From Coccinella septempunctata (taxonomy: Eukaryota; Arthropoda; Insecta; Coleoptera; Coccinellidae), in NCBI RefSeq assembly GCF_907165205.1, contig NC_058193.1, forward strand, positions 14,831,521-14,895,520: DNA of 64,000 nucleotides. The letters are read 5' to 3'. Below, piece after piece: positions 49,641 through 60,256 of the stretch. Position 1 is the stretch's first letter, and each line of letters begins with the position of its first letter. The notes beneath the pieces were generated by a model. It searched no databases. It was given only the letters and a program-made list of their open reading frames with translations, and was not told the origin of the DNA. A program made the translations under genes and the position numbers.

Positions 49641-50609
49641 ATAATATATACAAGCTTCCAACAGAATACAACACAAAATGAAAAATCTTTCCTCTTCAAA
49701 CGAGTTACCTAACAGGAAATCATAGAAATATGTTCCTGTCTGAAAAATACACCGAGCCATTGTCCCCCACATCACCTTGTATATACCTCGGTATATACTT
49801 CAGAGTTTTGTGATCATGGATGTCATTCACGGCTTATTTGCCCATCAGTGTGTTGTCAATCCAAAATGAACTCATGGAGGGATAGGTTTTTTGATTCTTC
49901 ATATAATAGCCAATCTAGCTCGAGGCCAAAGGCTTGTGTTGTAAATAATCCTGTGCCTGTATAGGTACATTGCTTTATAGCAATGGTAAGGTGTATACTT
50001 TACCTAATCATAATAAAATTGCAGCCAGTTCGATAATCAATTTTGATCTCCCTTCACTTTTGAAACAATGATTCCCGGAAAATGAAACCACTTTTATTGA
50101 ACTCATCTTGTCAGAACACTCCAATCAAGAATTATTAATATCTCGGGTGGTAATAGCCCATAAAAAGTATAATTCTGAGTTTCAGAACTCAGGTTGGTTT
50201 TGAACACTGACCCATAGATCAACTACGTATAAATTTATGAACTAGCCAAAGAAATTGTGAATTATTGTTTATGTTCTTAATTTAATTGAACAAATTGGGG
50301 CAATAATTGTATAAATTATGAATGCAGATCTTAGAACATATATTCTATGGTGAAGGTTGATTTGGTCTGAATTGGAGTATTTCTCCAGTTCAAATACTTT
50401 CACACGTTATATTCATATTACATTTTTAGTTCTGTGACTGAGATCATTAGAGGTCTTTAGTGAACATATTTACAGCGAGGTTCATAAAACTTTGGTCGCC
50501 TAAACTACCATTTGACAGTCACTTGATTTCAAACACGAATTCACTCAAACTTTTTCATTCCTACATTTATTGAAGAAATAGCAACTGAAAAACATTGAAT
50601 AGATGTACA
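49641..50609. other. Non-coding; possible Pex14 intron or 3' flank
   Basis: No frame of note. A segment near 50085-50160 (AAACCACTTTTATTGAACTC) recurs at about 52979-53010, and CTCGGGTGGTAATAGCCC is echoed, inverted, near 52625-52670, so a diverged repeat lies on both sides of the foldback. I found no further Pex14 exon. Confidence 0.35.
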
Positions 50610-50611
50610 TA

Positions 50612-52029
50612 CAGGGTCTCCCAGAACTCAACGTCAAGCGGAAACGGGGTGACAGGATTGCTTGTAACCATCATAGGAAAAATCAGAAAAAAAATCTATA
50701 CCACGCAGTTTGAAAATTATGGGCATTAAAAAAAAAACTAAAAATTTGGTCGAAGTGTAACCATTTTTCGTTTATTGTGGTTAATTTTTATTATTTTTGT
50801 TCATTTAAGCTTTGGAACCGTAACCCTAAATAACATTTCTAGAATCACAGTCAAAAATAATGACACAATTGCTCCAAGTTTCTCAGAATTAATACTAGTT
50901 GTTAAACTATGAATTTAAAATTTTCGAAATTTGTCGACTATGATAGGCCCTCCTTTAAAAAAAAATGTATGAAGTACCTTGGCAAATGCCATTAAAAGTT
51001 GGCGCATTTAATCAGGATTGTAAAATGGTACAATACTTGTTAGTTTCATACTAAAAAAAAAGAAGAAAAAAATAAAAACCTCAAGTAACCCAATTTTTGC
51101 CAACCCATTCTACTCAGTCAAAATGTTTTTTATTCGCACAAGTTCTTGGTAGGTTCTTAATTTTACGGAAAAATGATGAGTGAGATGGATAGTGGACATG
51201 TTTGCCATGAGCGAGCGAGACTGATAGTGACGCCACTTTTACCAAAATCAACAAAAATAAAATTGATAAAATACTGGAAAATCTTGACATAGTTTAGTTT
51301 AGGTTTACTGGAATAAAAGTCAGATAGGGAAATAACATTTTTTTTACAACAAATGTTAAAATTGTTTGCCAGCCTCAAAACACGCCCTACATCTTAAAAA
51401 AGATCTACTTATTAGCGTCACTATCTGTCTCGCTCGCTCTTAGCAAACATGTCCACTATATATTTCTCTCATCATTTTGCCGTAAAATTAAGAACCTACC
51501 AAGAACTTGTGCAAATAAAAAACATTTTGACTGAGTAGAATGTGTCAGCAAAAATCGGGTTACTTGAGGTTTTTATTTTTTTCTTCTTTTTTTTAAGTAT
51601 AAAACTAACAAGTATTATACCATTTTACAATCCTGATTAAATGCGCCAACTTTTAATGGCATTTGCCCAGGCACTCTAGTACATTATTTTAAAGGAGGGC
51701 CTATCGAACTCAACAAATTTTGAAAATTTTAAATTCATAGTTTAATAGTATTAATTCTGAGAAACTTGGGACAATTGTGTCATTATTTTTGAATGTGATT
51801 CTAGAAATGATATTTAGGGTTACGGTTCAAAAGCTTAAATGAACAAAAATAATAAAAATTAACCACAATAACCGAAAAATGGTTACACTTCGACCAAATT
51901 TTTAGTTTGTTTTTAAATGCCCATAATTTTCAAACTGCGTGGGATAGATTTTTTCTAATTTTTCCTATGATGGTTACAAGCAATCCTGTCACCCCGTTTC
52001 GGCTTGATGTTGAGTTCTGGGACACCCTG
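50612..52029. mobile_element. CAGGGTCTCCCAGAACTC foldback (1418 bp), TA duplication
   Basis: Ends CAGGGTCTCCCAGAACTC and, inverted, CAGGGTGTCCCAGAACTC; TA at 50610-50611 and 52030-52031. Arms of about 600-700 bp pair along most of their length (CAAGCGGAAACGGGGTGAC, GTTCTTGGTAGGTTCTTAA). Same terminal CAGGGT and TA target as the element at 37331-38796, but the arms are unrelated. No coding region. Confidence 0.85.
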
Positions 52030-52031
52030 TA

Positions 52032-53099
52032 TAGTCCATTCAAGAATGATTAACATCCTAGTAGGTCTTGAAAGTCCAGGCGCAGCTTAATATCTGGCCA
52101 CAAAAGATATTTAAAAATTTCTGTACTTTCAATCATAGAACTGGAATATATTGATAAAACCTAGAAAAGTATATGAAAATAAAAAATATTCAGATTTGGA
52201 GCATATTAATCAGCGTTCAAAATTGACACAACTATGTTTCCAATATATACGATTGAATTTACCCTTAATAACCTGAGTTTTTTTTTCAGAAAAATACTAT
52301 TCTAATTGAATAAACATTCTTTATAGAGTGTACAAGACAAAAACAATTCAATTTCTGTTTGAAAATTGTATGGTTTTTGTTTGAGAAAAATGGTATTACA
52401 TATATGTAACGCAAAGAGCTACAGTTACTGAGAAATAAAATACATTTGCCAGTGAAATTTGCGTTACATATGTGTAACACTAGGTTATTATGGGTTTAGA
52501 GCATAAACAGCTGTACAAAATTCAAATAACCATCGGTAGGGGATAGATTCACATATAATAGGTCTATAGATCAATGTTTTTTCACAATACCAACATGAAT
52601 TCCGCAACACAAAATCTCAACTTATGGGCTATTACCAACTTAAATTCGATTTTCCATAGCCACCCGAGATGTCAATCATTGTTGAATGGACTATAGATCA
52701 TAATAACTTGATACGAAAATGGTATTCCAAATTCTCATGAAATTGATATTTATCTATCAATCAAGTGTTGATTCCCTGATGAAGCTTTATGAAAATGGGG
52801 GTTAATGTTGCATCTGGACTTTCAAGGAGTACTGGGATGTCAATAACTCATGATGGACTTTAAGATAGGAACCACCATGAACAAAAAATTGCCTCCAGAA
52901 TAGACCCAACATTGGAACTTCAAAGTGGCATAATTTTCAAACCTATAGTTTATTAGCTTTCTAACCAATAGTTTTCTAAAATTGAAACCACTTTTATTGA
53001 CCTCAGCTTGTTAAAATACATAAGATAGGACTTCTCCTCAAGAAAAAAATCAAAATCCGCTTAAGTACAATGGTTTAAGTATGAAATTGTGTAAATTAC
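52032..53099. other. Pex14 first long intron (or 3' flank), repeats only
   Basis: Begins after the donor GTAATTT of exon 2 (minus strand, 53099). It contains CTTGAAAGTCCAG at 52073 and, inverted, at about 52815, and other diverged inverted segments. No exon recognised. Confidence 0.45.
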
Positions 53100-53493
53100 C
53101 TCATACAACTTATAGAGGGCATATCCAACAAAGCTGAAGATCACTAGACTATGTAGAATTTCCCTAATTTTGTAAAAGAATGTTAGCTGCTTCTGATTTC
53201 CATTAACAGAAATAGGTAAGGGTGGAGGCACCCTTAATTGTTGTTCATGTAGCAAGTAAGCTCCTGATATTTCACAAGCTTTTTCGATTTCTTCGTTAGT
53301 GAGGCCTTTCCGTTGTAAAAATTCCTGTTTCTTTGCTAACGGCGTATCTTGGACTTTTGAATTTTGTAGAAAGCTGACGGCAGTTTTAACCTACAATATG
53401 AACATTAATTCTAAAATAAGAACATATCTGGATGTGTCCAACCAGTTCATCACGTAGGGTTTTGTTTTCAATGGTTGGGCTATTGTTTGTCAT
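53100..53493 (-). CDS. Pex14: Peroxin-14, first two coding exons
   Basis: Exon 1: 53493-53443, MTNNSPTIENKTLRDEL (17 codons). Intron 53442-53391 (52 bp, GT..TAG). Exon 2: 53390-53100 (97 codons) begins VKTAVSFLQNSKVQDTPLAK and KQEFLQRKGLTNEEIEKACE, the conserved N-terminal domain of Pex14 that binds Pex5 and Pex19. A proline-rich stretch (LRVPPPLP) and a hydrophobic segment (ILHSLVIFSFVGYALYKLY) follow, in the position of the Pex14 membrane anchor. Donor GTAATT at 53099; both introns are phase 0. The peroxisomal-matrix import docking protein is normally longer (coiled-coil and C-terminal domain), so further exons must lie to the left, and I did not find them here. The upstream region is short: a MITE starts at 53641. 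Confidence 0.85.
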
Positions 53494-53640
53494 TTTTGAA
53501 AAAAGCATTCAACACGAATTTTAATTCCAAAAAAACACGGACTACAGAGCAAAAAACCTGAAAACACTGCACAGAACCACGGAACACAGAACTAGTACCA
53601 TCTGTAATCGTAATCTGTGACCATTGAACTCTAAAAGAAA
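53494..53640 (-). promoter_or_regulatory. Pex14 5' UTR and proximal promoter region
   Basis: 147 bases between the start codon and the MITE at 53641. No TATA box at a clear position; transcription start unknown. The region is inferred from position only. Confidence 0.35.
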
Positions 53641-54034
53641 CTTTGGCTGTGGTCCGTATATACACTTTGGTTTCCTCTGGTTAGTAGTTAGGCGGTCCGT
53701 ATATGTTGAATTCCTAACAATTCGGTTCAATATCTGTCACCAGAGTAACCGCTCTGGTAACTTTCGGTTACCAATTGTGTATATACGGACCACACACTTT
53801 GTTTAATAGCGTTTAATTAATAGCGAATCCAATAACCGTTGAGGGCGCTGCGAAATGTAAATAAACTTCGACGTTTGTCAGTACTAAGCGTATGGTCCGT
53901 ATATACACATTTGGTAACCGCAAGTTACTCTGGTGACTGATATTGAACCAAATTGTCAGGAATTCGACATATACGGACCGCCCACTTACTAACCAGAAGT
54001 AACCAAAGTGTATATACGGACCACAGCCCAAAGA
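53641..54034. mobile_element. GGTCCGTATATA MITE (394 bp) upstream of Pex14
   Basis: Two 150-bp inverted arms ending CTTTGGCTGTGGTCCG and, inverted, CTTTGGGCTGTGGTCCG. GGTCCGTATATA or its inverse occurs six times (about 53650, 53694, 53780, 53892, 53970 and 54010). Both arms include a CACCAGAGTAAC word. Target duplication not resolved. Confidence 0.7.
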
Positions 54035-54474
54035 GGAACAGAACAGACCACTAATATCACAGAACACTAATATACAGCTAGTACCACAGAACTCTATAAG
54101 GACAGTAGCAAAGATTATAGATAACTCTATAATCTTTGGACAGTAGAGAGAAGGAGAACGATCGCTGGTTTGAGACCACAGATTTTTTGTCCCCTTAAAT
54201 CATTGAACTCTATGGGAATCCATAGAGTTCAATGCCTTAAATAGAGAGATATGGAAGAGAGATGATGAGATATAGAGATAAGAGAGAGAGATATGGAAGA
54301 TGTTTATGTTCTGTGTATGGAAGCATCTGTAACGTCATGCATAGCCTACTAGAAGTACTAATTCACAGATTACAGAGTGTACTCCAAAGATATTACACAC
54401 AGTGTAATATCTTACACAGTGTGTAATATCTTTGGTGTACTCACTCTAGTAGGCTATGCGTCATGCGGTAATAG
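54035..54474. repeat. Cluster of short hairpins
   Basis: CAAAGATTATAG..CTATAATCTTTG at 54106-54138; CATTGAACTCTATGG gaat CCATAGAGTTCAATG at 54198-54233 (15-bp perfect stem); GCATAGCCTACTAG..CTAGTAGGCTATGCG arms at 54337-54466, with GATATTACACACAGTGTAAT inside; a GAGATA-rich run at 54243-54297. No gene. Confidence 0.75.
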
Positions 54475-54549
54475 AGAGTTGAAGTGCGCACAGAACGTTA
54501 GCCTGAACGTAAACGTTAACGTGACAAATAACGTCAAATATAAAGCTAA

Positions 54550-54827
54550 ATTCACAATCAATTCACGGGCCGAAGTGCACTTCGGCACGGAAGCTTAGCA
54601 GATGGCGTTCTCCGTTACCATTCACAATGAAATTCAAGACAAAATTTCTTGCAAGTTGCAAACTATCACTTCGGCAAGGAATTTCGTGCCGGCTATAGAT
54701 GATGCTGATGCTTATGTTTTGATCAGTTACATTTTTGATTCATTTGAATATTTGGTACCAAGATTATTGCGAATGGTAAATTTCGTGCCGAAGTGCACTT
54801 CGGCCCGCGAATTGATTGTGAATGCAG
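54550..54827. mobile_element. CCGAAGTGCACTTCGG-ended element
   Basis: Left end CACAATCAATTCACGGGCCG, then AAGTGCACTTCGGCACGGAA; the right end is its inverse. Each end holds the 16-bp perfect palindrome CCGAAGTGCACTTCGG. The open frame across it (54602-54832) is a by-product. Confidence 0.65.
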
Positions 54828-54923
54828 CTTAACGTTTACGTGTTGTAATGAAATTTGAGTTGAAGTTTGAAGTACTGCCACACAGACAAGAGTCTCTGAC
54901 TCTTTCCCTTTCTCTATGTACTG

Positions 54924-55275
54924 CCATCATGAAACGTCAGACGTTAAACATAACCTATCAATTTGATTTTGCTTTCGTTTCGCGTGAACTCTCTTTTATC
55001 TAATATTGAGCTCCGACAGCTGGAATAACATTTGGAATACTGATGTTCTAATGATTTATATGCCTAATAAAGAGAATTTTCAGCTTGGAAGTATTTTATT
55101 ATCAATGAAATGCTCAAGTGTTAGAGACATCAGAATTGCAGTGTAGTTTCAGCCATTTCCTTATGTACTGAATGTAATCTGATAACACAGTAATTTAACT
55201 TAATCCTTTTGATAACTTTCAAATCACTGCTGATTTCCTATAATTTTCGTTCATTATGAGAAAATACACAGGAAA
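54924..55275 (+). repeat. Direct repeat, first copy (about 350 bp)
   Basis: CATCATGAAACGTCAGACG to GAAAATACACAGGAAATGT. A diverged second copy is at 55909-56265, with small deletions. Confidence 0.8.
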
Positions 55276-55539
55276 TGTAAACAATGACAGTTTGAGGTTA
55301 TCGAGAATTGCATTTAACAATCAAAATTCGGCCATTCGCAAGTCATCGGTGCTACTCGTTTAACGTTCGGTTAACGTACGTCGATGTTTAAGGTATACGT
55401 GGGAGACCGCTAGTTTACGTAGGTCGTAAAGCTGACGCTAACGTTAACGTTAAAAACTGACGAAGGAGCATGCGTAGATGTCAATTATAACGTTAACGTT
55501 TACGTTCATGGTTGCACTTCAACTCTCTCTTAGTTGAAG

Positions 55540-55895
55540 CAAAGAGTAACCAACAAGAGGTTTCACTCTGTCAATTTACAAGGCGAAATCTGACTCATGG
55601 AATTTTAACCTTGGAGTGGGGACACGATACGCGCCAGAATACTGCGAACAGAATCATCCGCAGTCAAATCAGAATCTGGGCGTCCAATCAAATTGCGAGT
55701 TGCGAACCGAACGAATATCGGCAGATATCGGCTTTCGTTTTCGTATCCTGTCGGAAACGAATCAATTTCCGTTTATGAAAATAATGCGACTTCTTTCAAA
55801 ATAGTTCGAATATCGAATTATGAGTATTCCCTCAAGGTCATTGAAACCCAACCGGCCAAAATGACAGAGTGCATCCTCTTGTTGGTTACTCTTTG
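55540..55895. mobile_element. CAAAGAGTAACC MITE (356 bp), 7-bp duplication
   Basis: Ends CAAAGAGTAACCAACAAGAG, perfect inverted repeats of about 21 bases, followed by CACTCTGTCA. Flanked by GTTGAAG (55533-55539 and 55896-55902). The start resembles hAT (which makes 8 bp), but the eighth base does not match. No transposase. Confidence 0.7.
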
Positions 55896-55904
55896 GTTGA
55901 AGTG

Positions 55905-56265
55905 CTGCCATCATGAAACGTCAGACGTTAAACATAACCTATCAATTTGTAATTTGATTTCGTTTTGCTGGAACTCTTCTTTATCTAATATCTAATATGG
56001 AGCCTCGACAGCTGGAATAATATTTGGAATATTGATGTTCTAATGATTATATGAATAATAAAGAGAATTTTCAACTTGGAAGTATTTTATTAAGAATGAA
56101 ATGTTTAAGTGTTAGAGACATGAGAATCGCAGTGGAGTTTCAGCCATTTCTTTACTGAATGTATTCTGATAACGAAGTTTCATAACTTAATCTTTTTGAT
56201 AACTCTAAAATCAATGCTGATTTCCTATAACTTTCATTCATTATGAGAAAATACATGGGAAATGT
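55905..56265 (+). repeat. Direct repeat, second copy
   Basis: Counterpart of 54924-55275; ends at GGGAAATGT where the gypsy 2 LTR begins. Confidence 0.8.
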
Positions 56266-57803
56266 TGTGAAGGGCTTTTTCTCTCACCCTGAACGCTCCT
56301 TACCTTTGCTCGGGCGCCAGTGGGACAATCAGTGGAACCCCACGTCTCTCACAGAATCTCCAAAAATTAGAGAGCCCGGGTAGACTTGAATGATCAGTGG
56401 AGAAGGGTAGCAGTGAAAACTAGGGTGGTAGCGTCTTCTTGGTCTCTGCTTTCTGACGGTTTTTAATCGCTCAAAAAGAGTACCTACCTCTTCTGACGAA
56501 AATCTAGTTCTAACTGATTTAGGGAACTATCTCTCACTGGCAAAAATAACTGGCAACAAAATAAATGTTTAGTCCTTTATTCCTAATGGATCAAATTATA
56601 TACAGAAATGTACAAGTCTCAACAAATATTGATGTCAACCGGCGTCCTGGTCAGTGTGGGGGCGGCTGATGAAACACGGTCTCTCCAGGAGAATACGGTT
56701 GAAATAGACGGTAAATACGGTTAAATTTTGTACGGTCACTCCAGAGGAGTACGGTGGAAATAGACGGTAGTTACGGTCTGTTGAGATCCTGGCAAGTCAC
56801 TCCTTCTGTCGGCGGAAATCGGTACAGTGGCTGGTCTCAGTCGAATGGCAGTGCACCCTGTCTCTCACTCTTTGTCTCTCTCTCTCTCTCTCTGTTACCC
56901 TCTGTCGGCAGAAATCGGTACCGTGGCTGGTCTCAGTCCAATTGCAGTGCTGTCTCTCTCTCTCCCTTTCTCTCTCTGTAGTCCTCAAAATGGCTGCCAG
57001 TCAGACAGCAGGTCGGAAGGAACTGTCAACCTGTAACTTGATCGGTCGGAAGTCGGCAATATATTAACAAAATAAGCACCAAAAATACGATAGGAACTCC
57101 AAGTCCTACGAGGACCCCACGGTGGTCGCACGGACACAGATGGCCGGCACTTTACACAGTCTACGATCACTAGGTCAAGTTTAAACGGTAGGTAAGTATT
57201 CTCAGCCAGTCCAACAGACTAAAGAAAGCGGAAAATAGTCCTCAGGTATGCACTACGTAAGAAACAATAATACTACAAGCGACTTGCCTTAAACTTTCAA
57301 ACTTCTTAACGTAATTTCCAACTCACGGCAATAACACGTTACGCACTTTTCTCGGCAGCTCGATCTCCACTAACTTCGCTCTTGACCTTCCGCGCAGGGC
57401 TCGAAGAAGTACCACTCCTCGGGAAAACTGCCCCACTATCGGTAACTCATTTCCCCATTGGCTGCACTCAAATTGCTCGGTCAATCAGCCGGCTCGGAAA
57501 GAAACAGAAACAACTGAAGAGAAGGAAAAACTGAAGTTGAAAGACCGCTCTCGACTCAGAAAATGTACGGTTGAACGGAAATAATTATAAAATATATGAA
57601 TTCTGAAAACAAAAGACATATACGGTTTCCGCTACAAATATGGGACTGGTCGGTGGAAAACAATGACATAATATCAATCGGTAAAGACCCCCTATGATAA
57701 CATAACGGTTTTCTTCGAAAATATTTCGGTTGATGGGTCTTATTATACAAGTATAGGTGAAGAAATTTCGTTTTCGTGGCGGGGCAAAATCTGCCTCGTC
57801 ACA
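56266..57803 (-). repeat. Gypsy 2 LTR (1538 bp)
   Basis: On the minus strand starts TGTGACGAGGCAG, ends AGCCCTTCACA. It contains a CT-rich microsatellite in two blocks (56872-56895 and 56955-56985), each preceded by a copy of CTGTCGGCxGAAATCGGTAC, and GACGGTAAATACGG repeats near 56710. No further LTR is present in the window. Confidence 0.75.
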
Positions 57804-58043
57804 TCCCCCTCCTTCGTCGGCAAAAATAAAACGTAGTTTTATTTTTCTTTCAACCCCCCTGGGTATCGTTGCGGTATTTCTAATTGTCGGTTTCAGCTTG
57901 TGAAAGCTGCGGGGTTGTTGACCTCGGCGTTATTTTATAACCTGATGTACTCGAACGGTAATTTATAGCTGTCGGTTGGCGCATCCACCATTTCGGTATG
58001 AAGACTTAGCCTTCTCGGATTTTCAAATTGGAAAATTACTCGA

Positions 58044-59206
58044 TCAGGTTCTTAACGGTATATACCTTTCAATCCCAGGGGATTTCAGGTCCTTTATGTG
58101 GATGTGTCTGACAACCTTACCACTGCCATCCTTGATGTCATACACTACAGGAGAGACTATGTCTACAACGGTATACGGTCCGGAATATTTCGGAGCCACC
58201 TTGGCGGCAACTCCGTCCACTGCGGAAGACAAGGGATGCTCTCTTCGGTACACTTGGTCTCCAATCCTATGACGCCAGTCCTTACGACGTAGGTTATAGT
58301 GACTTTGCTGGACGAAGGCTCGTGTTAATCTAGTTCGGACAAATTTAAAAGTTTCGGTGAATCGGTTACGGTTAGTTACATGGTAAGCAACTTGCGGTTC
58401 GGTATTCGGTTCGGTGTGATTTTCTCCCTCCTTGTTAGCAATCTCGGTAGAAAATTTGGCGTTTGGTGAACGCATTTCCCTATCAAAGTTCAAGAATGCT
58501 TTGGGGTCTCCGGTTGACTCCTGCTTTGGGGAATTCACTCCATCTTCCTTGGAAGCCTGGTACACACCTCTTTGGACAGCTGTTCTCATGGGCCTAAATT
58601 CCATCCATTTGGAGAATCTGTCATTTTCACAAGGTTCTTCCACCACATAGGAATGATTCCTTGCCGGTTTCTGCTGTGGAACCTTGTATCGGTGACACTT
58701 GCTACATTTTCGGACATATTGGGCAATTTCTCGGAACATTCCTGGCCAATAGTAGCTGCGGGCTATGCGAAATTTCGTTTCTGCTATTCCCAAGTGTCCA
58801 GCGGTCGGTCGGTCGTGGTTTTCGAGAAGGACTTCTCTTCGGTCATCTTTCGGAACACATAACTTCCAGGGATTTCCCAATTCTGGCTCTGTAAAATCAT
58901 CGGAATCGCAAAAATGGCGGTATAATTTTCCTGACACAATTCTGTAGTCGGGAAACGCTATAGGATTCGATTTTACCTCTGCCGATTTCCTCCTGTACCA
59001 TGAGCAACTTACATTGTCCTCGGTCAGGCAAATGGTTCCTTCGGTCGGTAACGGTAACGGTAACGGATTCTGATTCTGCTTTTCCTGAATCATGGGCTTG
59101 TCCTTTATAGACCTGCCATTCAGAAAGCATTCGGCGGTTTGGAGATTGATGGAGAAGTCGTGTGCTCTCAGTACATTGTTGCCACCCTGTATACAAGGGC
59201 CCCATT
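58044..59206 (-). pseudogene. Gypsy 2 protease end joined to integrase, core deleted
   Basis: The minus-strand open frame of 349 residues (59093-58044) holds the HHCC zinc domain (HDRPTAGHLGIAETKFRIAR, YVRKCSKCHRYKV), then SYVVEEPCENDRFSKWMEFR, then AFLNFDREMRSPNAKF. The D-D-E core is therefore missing almost entirely, by in-frame deletion. The C-terminal part (RHRIGDQVYRREHPLS, KVAPKYSGPYTVVDIVSP) is a chromo/SH3-like integrase tail. Upstream, a protease C-terminal-like segment (AHDFSINLQTAECFLNGRS) leads straight to the integrase linker, so RT and RNase H have gone too. The open frame suggests the deletion happened recently or by recombination. Confidence 0.75.
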
Positions 59207-59557
59207 GTTAACATATTTTTGCTCAAGTCAGCATTTTCCAAAACAATATATAAGTAGCAGCATGACGCTCTCAGTTCAGTTCAGATCGTACCGTTGAGAT
59301 TGATTCTTCATTCATATCGCATAGTTCAATTTAATTTTCGTATCTATTGATCTATTTCTGTATCGTGTGCCTTCCAAATAAATTAATTAAAATAACAGTG
59401 CGTTATCCTTCGTAAAGTGACAATCTATCAATCTAATAGTGTTCATAATCTAAAGGTTTTACGGAGCTTTACCTCAATAAAGCTGCCCTGGTGACAGCGA
59501 CCCAGCTTTCTGTTAGTTTTTTAAAAACTAAGTTCGTTCCGAAAGGAATACAACACA
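59207..59557 (+). repeat. Gypsy 3 5' LTR
   Basis: TGTTAACATATTTTTGC to about TACAACA (59555), with TATATAAG near 59254 as a possible TATA box and CTCAGTTCAGTTCAGATCG near 59270. TGGTGACAGAGCGG at 59563 is the likely primer-binding site. Confidence 0.75.
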
Positions 59558-59562
59558 AAAAT

Positions 59563-60027
59563 TGGTGACAGAGCGGTGGGATACCTAAAAGAGAGCCAGC
59601 AGAATACCTCAAGGAAATCCAACAGGACATCTGAAAAAGAGCCTACAAGGACCTGCAGGATATCTACTGGAGTGCAGTCGCCGTGTTTCTTCAGTTAAGT
59701 GCAGTGCAGTGATTGTGCACTCGAGAAGAAGATCACATCTTGACCGCCTCTCTATGAGCACAGCTCTTAATAGGAAAAGACCCCAAGCTATAAGCCAAAG
59801 CTGCTTCCCTCTTCTGTAACTGGATCTCAAGATTCACCGGACTAGCGGAGTCTACGCAGAAGAATCCACCTGTGTAACTGGATCCTAAGATTCACCTGAC
59901 TACTGGAGTCTACGCACGGGTTCAAATTCCTAATTCCCTCGAGAAAAACGTAAGTCAATTTTCTGTTTATCAACCATCATTTATATAATCGTTCTCAAGT
60001 GAAATCAATTTCCTTAAATCCTTCATC
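59563..60027 (+). other. Gypsy 3 leader
   Basis: Primer-site region, then a spacer with the duplicated phrase TGTAACTGGATC..AGATTCACC (59817 and 59873) and GGAGTCTACGCA. No open frame before the gag ATG at 60028. Confidence 0.6.
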
Positions 60028-60256
60028 ATGTCAAATCCTGAAATTAAAAATATTCCTCAAAATGACGATCTCTCTGACGACGAAAGTTCTTCAAATAATC
60101 TCCCAATAACAGTTCTCTTTAAGTTTATCAAACCCTTCGATGGAAATCGATCTGAACTCAATACCTTCATTCAAAACACAAATTCTGCTTTTTCACTTGC
60201 TTCACCTGATCAAATCGATAGTTTATTACTCTATGTTGTATCTAAGATGTCTAAAA
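60028..60256 (+). pseudogene. Gypsy 3 gag, N-terminal part
   Basis: MSNPEIKNIPQNDDLSDDES, then LFKFIKPFDGNRSELNTFIQ and NTNSAFSLASPDQIDSLLLY. It is cut at 60256 by the CACTG-ended insert; codons beyond belong to the insert. The gag continues at 61199. Confidence 0.8.

Larger units (their letters stand above)
54475..55532. mobile_element. AGAGAGTTGAAGTGC inverted-repeat element
   Basis: Ends AGAGAGTTGAAGTGC with AACGTAAACGTTAACGT inside, and the inverse at 55480-55530. Several ACGTTAACGT palindromes occur near both ends. Target duplication uncertain. It contains the palindrome at 54550-54827. Confidence 0.55.
56266..59206 (-). mobile_element. Ty3/gypsy element 2 remnant, minus strand
   Basis: LTR 56266-57803, purine tract (inverse of TCCCCCTCC) at 57804-57812, 3' non-coding to 58043, integrase 58044-59093, then a protease-like tail up to 59206, where gypsy 3 begins. 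RT, RNase H and the 5' LTR are missing. Confidence 0.8.

Noticed and set aside
49641..53099. Further Pex14 exons
   Set aside because: I looked on the minus strand for coiled-coil coding segments with AG..GT borders and saw none I could defend; a search with a Pex14 profile or RNA reads would decide.
54602..54832. 76-codon frame as a small gene
   Set aside because: It runs across a palindromic element from end to end, and its last residues come from the terminal repeat.
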